Shown one piece after another: positions 51,989-54,868 of a stretch of 54,868 nucleotides of DNA. The DNA comes from Deltaproteobacteria bacterium (GTDB lineage Bacteria > Myxococcota_C > UBA6777): contig SBHC01000066.1 of assembly GCA_006226375.1 (NCBI GenBank), positions 1-54,868 on the forward strand, given 5' to 3'. Every line of letters begins with the position of its first letter. The first letter of the stretch is position 1. Below the pieces are notes generated by a model. It worked only from the letters and a program-made list of their open reading frames with translations, was not told the origin of the DNA and did no database searches. Made by a program: the position numbers and the translations under genes.

Positions 51989-54868
51989 TTAGCGACAAGA
52001 AACGGTCGCCGTTGTGGTGGATTCTTTGGTGAAGTAGTAGGTGTTGCGGTCAATGCTAACCTTCCACGTTTCGATCTTGGCGCTGTAGGTGTCAGAGCCG
52101 CTGTGGCCGCTGTCACAGGTGTTGCACTTGTTGCTACCTGCGCCAATGTTCGACTTGGAGAAGCTTTCGCTGTACTCGCCAGAGTCAGTGATACGTGAAC
52201 CAGCCTTGAAGCCAGTCTCACCACATCCCGGTGTGGTTCCGTCCAACTTGTAGTAACAGTTGGAGTTGTAGTTGTTCTTGTGCCACATGATGTAGTTTCC
52301 ACCACCACTGGGAGCCGGGGTCCAGGAGTGTGAAGCTTGGCTGGCCGAAATGGTTGCGACCACATCACAAGACCGCTTGGAGTAGCTGCAGCAAGGGCTG
52401 CCGCCGCAACAGAGACATTTGCTCTTGCAGTAGGTCGTGGTGCAGGTCGTGGTCAGCTTGTAGTCGGTGGTCGGGCCGTAGGTCCAAGTTTCGGCCAGCT
52501 TACAAGAACCTGTGTTGGTGTAGGTGTAGGTTCCTGAACTCTTGCTGTACCAGGTCTTGGTGCTGTTCGCCAACGTCGCGGTAACTTTGACCTCTCGGGT
52601 GTACTGAAGTGAGGTGTTGCACTTGCAGGTGGATTCTTTCTTGGTCAGGCTGCCATCACAGTTGTAGTCGAAGCTTCCACAAGCGTTCTTCTGTGAGTAG
52701 TAGTTGGTCTGACCAGGGAAGGTGTTGATATCACTGTCACAGCAGTCTGTGTTGTTGGTGACATAGCCTTTGTGTTCCACACAGGACGCTTGGGTACACT
52801 TGCCGCTGACGGTTTTGGTGCAGTAGCAGGTCTTGTCGTTGCCTTGTTTACAGCCCAACCACTTCCGGCTAGCGCTTTTGTCACCGTACTTGTCGCTGTC
52901 GCTGTCGATGTACCAGCTGAACTTGGTGAGTCCGTTGTCGATGTCGCCGTCGCAGTTGTTATCGACGCCATCACAGACTTCGCTCGCACCGGGTTTGATG
53001 TCTTTGTTGTTGTCATTGCAGTCGCCAGCCCGAGTTGCGTAGCCGGTCTTGCTGAAGCAGGACACCTTGGTGCAGGTGTTTCCTGAACCACCTGTACATT
53101 TGCAGATGGTGCTGGAGTCTTTTTCACAGACTTTGATGGCCGAGCCCGTTCCGTAGGTATCCTTGTCATTGTCCACGTAGTAGTTCTTGGTCATCAAGCC
53201 TTCGTCGACGTAGCCGTCGCAGTCATCGTCGAGACCGTTGCACTTTTCGGTGGAGGGCGAGAGCACCTTCTTGCAAGAATCGACGGTTTGGCTGCCCACC
53301 AATGTCTTGGCTTGGGGCCATACACCGCTGGGACAGGTTGCTTTCTGGCCTTTGGTGTCTTGGGGACAGGTGTCACACTTGTTGCAGGTTGTCCAGGTTC
53401 CGCCGGTGCAAACATGCTCGGCGCTCTTGCACACACCCTTCGAGTACTTGGTGCCGCATTCTTTCTTGGCACGGACGAGACCGTAACTGCCAGACTCATG
53501 CATCAAGTAGGTGAGGTTGTCTGTCTTGTTGCTGCCTGTGGAGGGGTCCCCACAAACTTGGAAGGCGTATTCGGAGATACAGCCTGCGAGGTGGTTGGCT
53601 TTGTCGCTGTACTCTTTGAAGGAGACACAGGCCCAGCCGACTTCTTGCTTGGAAGGATCGGGTTTGCTGCTGCCGCTGTCTGCGGTACATTCAAACTCAA
53701 CATCCTGCTGACCACCAGCACCTTTGGCCGAAGCTTTGACCTTACAGGTGGAGCGGTTGTAGTTCTTGGAGTAACCGTAGTTGTTGGGATGGAAGAAGCC
53801 AGCGTTGGTGCTTGCGTTGGTGGTGCTGTCGAAGACAACACACTTGAACAAGCTGGGTGTTGCTTGTTGGACGTCTTTCATCCAACACTTGGACAGACCG
53901 GTTTTCAGCTGACCTGGGTTGTTGGGGTCTTCGCACTGTTGGTCATCGCGGAGACCGCAGGCGCGCCAATGGTCAGGCTTGAAGCCGTTGGCGTCTTCCT
54001 GGCACTTGAGCTGGAGCTTCTTGATATCGGTGACTTTGCTGTCGCGAGTACGCTCGGCAATGACCCAAACATCGTAGGACTTTCCATCCGCAGCTTTGTA
54101 GCCGGTTTGGAAATAACCGTATTGGAGTTCCATGAAGTAACCCAAGGGCAGGATGGGGGTAAATTCGGTTTTGGGGTTGGGGCTGTCACTGGGAGATTCG
54201 TTGGCGTCACCCAGCTGGTTGTCGTTCAAGTCGAGGCCTGCGATGCAACCCTTGGTCGCGGTGTTGATCTCGTTGGCTTGGAAGCGACGTCCAACGATGC
54301 AGTTGCCGTTGTAGCAGATTTCGCCTTTGGAGGCGGTACACTCGGAGTCTTGGGTACAGGCCACACCCTTTTGTGTGGGGAGAGCCGTCTGGTTGGTGGT
54401 GTAGACTGGCATCTCAATCAGCTTGCCGAGACCATCGTTTTTGTCAGTCTCCACAAGGATGGCTTCGTTCTTGAGGGTTTGCTCAAAGGTGGTCTTGTTG
54501 GCGGTTTCGAGCCATTGTTTGCCGTCGTTCTTGTACACGATCATCTTGACTTTTTTCACATCACACCGGGCGTTGGATTGGATCGCCTTGTTGGTGGAGG
54601 TGTACGCGCGGTAGGCAAAGATGTTGACCCAGCCGTCGCCGTCGTTGTCGCACTTTCCGTAGCCGAAGCTGTCGAGGTAGAAGTAACCGTCTTTGGTTTC
54701 GCAGTACTTGGGCTTGTTGGTGATCAGGTCGTACACAACCTTGTAGGGTTGAGCCATGGCCTGGTTGTCGGCTGTGGTGAACTTGGGCAGGATCACGCTG
54801 GGGTCAGAGATCTTGCCTTCACAAAAGTCGGAGATCTTGATGCAGGTGTTGTTGTAGTCAAACTCATC
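51989..54868 (-). CDS. Giant Cys-rich protein with MopE motifs, paralog B, 5' end outside window
   Basis: 959 residues visible; the frame stays open to the right edge, reading D-E-F-D-Y-N-N-T-C-I-K-I-S-D-F-C-E-G-K at its start, which matches the D-F-C-E-G-K segment of paralog A. The N-terminus, with any signal or lipobox, is therefore missing. The same blocks follow as in paralog A (C-D-N-D-G-D-G-W, I-Q-S-N-A-R-C, G-R-R-F-Q-A-N-E-I-N, W-R-A-C-G-L-R-D-D-Q), then two MopE motifs (C-N-G-L-D-D-D-C-D-G-Y-V-D-E and C-D-G-V-D-N-N-C-D-G-D-I-D) with D-x-D-x-Y-G loops, and the Cys-paired C-terminus. Clearly a tandem duplicate. Function unknown. Confidence 0.88.
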   Translation of the reverse strand, partial: DEFDYNNTCIKISDFCEGKISDPSVILPKFTTADNQAMAQPYKVVYDLITNKPKYCETKDGYFYLDSFGYGKCDNDGDGWVNIFAYRAYTSTNKAIQSNARCDVKKVKMIVYKNDGKQWLETANKTTFEQTLKNEAILVETDKNDGLGKLIEMPVYTTNQTALPTQKGVACTQDSECTASKGEICYNGNCIVGRRFQANEINTATKGCIAGLDLNDNQLGDANESPSDSPNPKTEFTPILPLGYFMELQYGYFQTGYKAADGKSYDVWVIAERTRDSKVTDIKKLQLKCQEDANGFKPDHWRACGLRDDQQCEDPNNPGQLKTGLSKCWMKDVQQATPSLFKCVVFDSTTNASTNAGFFHPNNYGYSKNYNRSTCKVKASAKGAGGQQDVEFECTADSGSSKPDPSKQEVGWACVSFKEYSDKANHLAGCISEYAFQVCGDPSTGSNKTDNLTYLMHESGSYGLVRAKKECGTKYSKGVCKSAEHVCTGGTWTTCNKCDTCPQDTKGQKATCPSGVWPQAKTLVGSQTVDSCKKVLSPSTEKCNGLDDDCDGYVDEGLMTKNYYVDNDKDTYGTGSAIKVCEKDSSTICKCTGGSGNTCTKVSCFSKTGYATRAGDCNDNNKDIKPGASEVCDGVDNNCDGDIDNGLTKFSWYIDSDSDKYGDKSASRKWLGCKQGNDKTCYCTKTVSGKCTQASCVEHKGYVTNNTDCCDSDINTFPGQTNYYSQKNACGSFDYNCDGSLTKKESTCKCNTSLQYTREVKVTATLANSTKTWYSKSSGTYTYTNTGSCKLAETWTYGPTTDYKLTTTCTTTYCKSKCLCCGGSPCCSYSKRSCDVVATISASQASHSWTPAPSGGGNYIMWHKNNYNSNCYYKLDGTTPGCGETGFKAGSRITDSGEYSESFSKSNIGAGSNKCNTCDSGHSGSDTYSAKIETWKVSIDRNTYYFTKESTTTATVSCR

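Overview
The window looks like a chromosome segment from a Myxococcota-type (deltaproteobacterial) organism of moderate G+C. The clues are a MYXO-CTERM surface-sorting tail, many MopE-type putative metal-binding repeats (C-N-G-x-D-D-D-C-D-G pattern), Stig1-like cysteine-rich repeats, many large lipoproteins, and a BTAD/NB-ARC/TPR regulator. Genus or species cannot be set from the sequence. I see no rRNA, tRNA, CRISPR array, transposase, integrase or phage gene.

Left part (1-9.96 kb): a lipoprotein of Stig1-like repeats, cut by the window edge; a cytochrome P450 divergent from its TetR-type regulator, with two palindromic operators over face-to-face promoters; a large VWA/MopE/MYXO-CTERM surface protein; hutI; a small membrane-anchored unknown; and an SDR oxidoreductase.

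Middle left (9.97-22.7 kb): a leftward set of DUF4159 protein, Cys-rich lipoprotein and VWA/GATase-like membrane protein; a 1210-residue BTAD-NB-ARC-TPR regulator divergent from an exported M1-like metallopeptidase; and a HEAT-repeat protein.

Middle (22.8-41.4 kb): metabolic and small accessory genes. These are TSUP permease plus ABM-domain protein; YtcJ-type amidohydrolase with a His-rich tail; YcaC-type isochorismatase-fold hydrolase behind an octamer repeat cluster; an 800-residue unknown with a W-W-G-H-C motif; a small exported protein behind a leader full of inverted repeats; a redoxin lipoprotein plus beta-barrel-like partner; a START-domain protein; a VOC protein; a Ser/Thr-rich unknown; a lipoprotein serpin; a Cys-rich lipoprotein; a membrane-anchored phosphodiesterase; and a divergent DoxX/LysR pair.

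Right part (41.4-54.9 kb): the most unusual region, transcribed leftward. Two tandem paralogous giant Cys-rich proteins with MopE motifs (one cut by the window edge) precede a 2023-residue secreted SpvB/FG-GAP/TcB/RHS protein whose C-terminal 259 residues are multi-helical and membrane-like. A small lipoprotein gene follows. An identical 18-bp sequence lies upstream of both the RHS gene and that lipoprotein gene, and two Crp-like sites lie upstream of the lipoprotein gene. This suggests a co-regulated Tc/RHS-type secreted toxin with a candidate lipoprotein partner. That idea is inference and untested.
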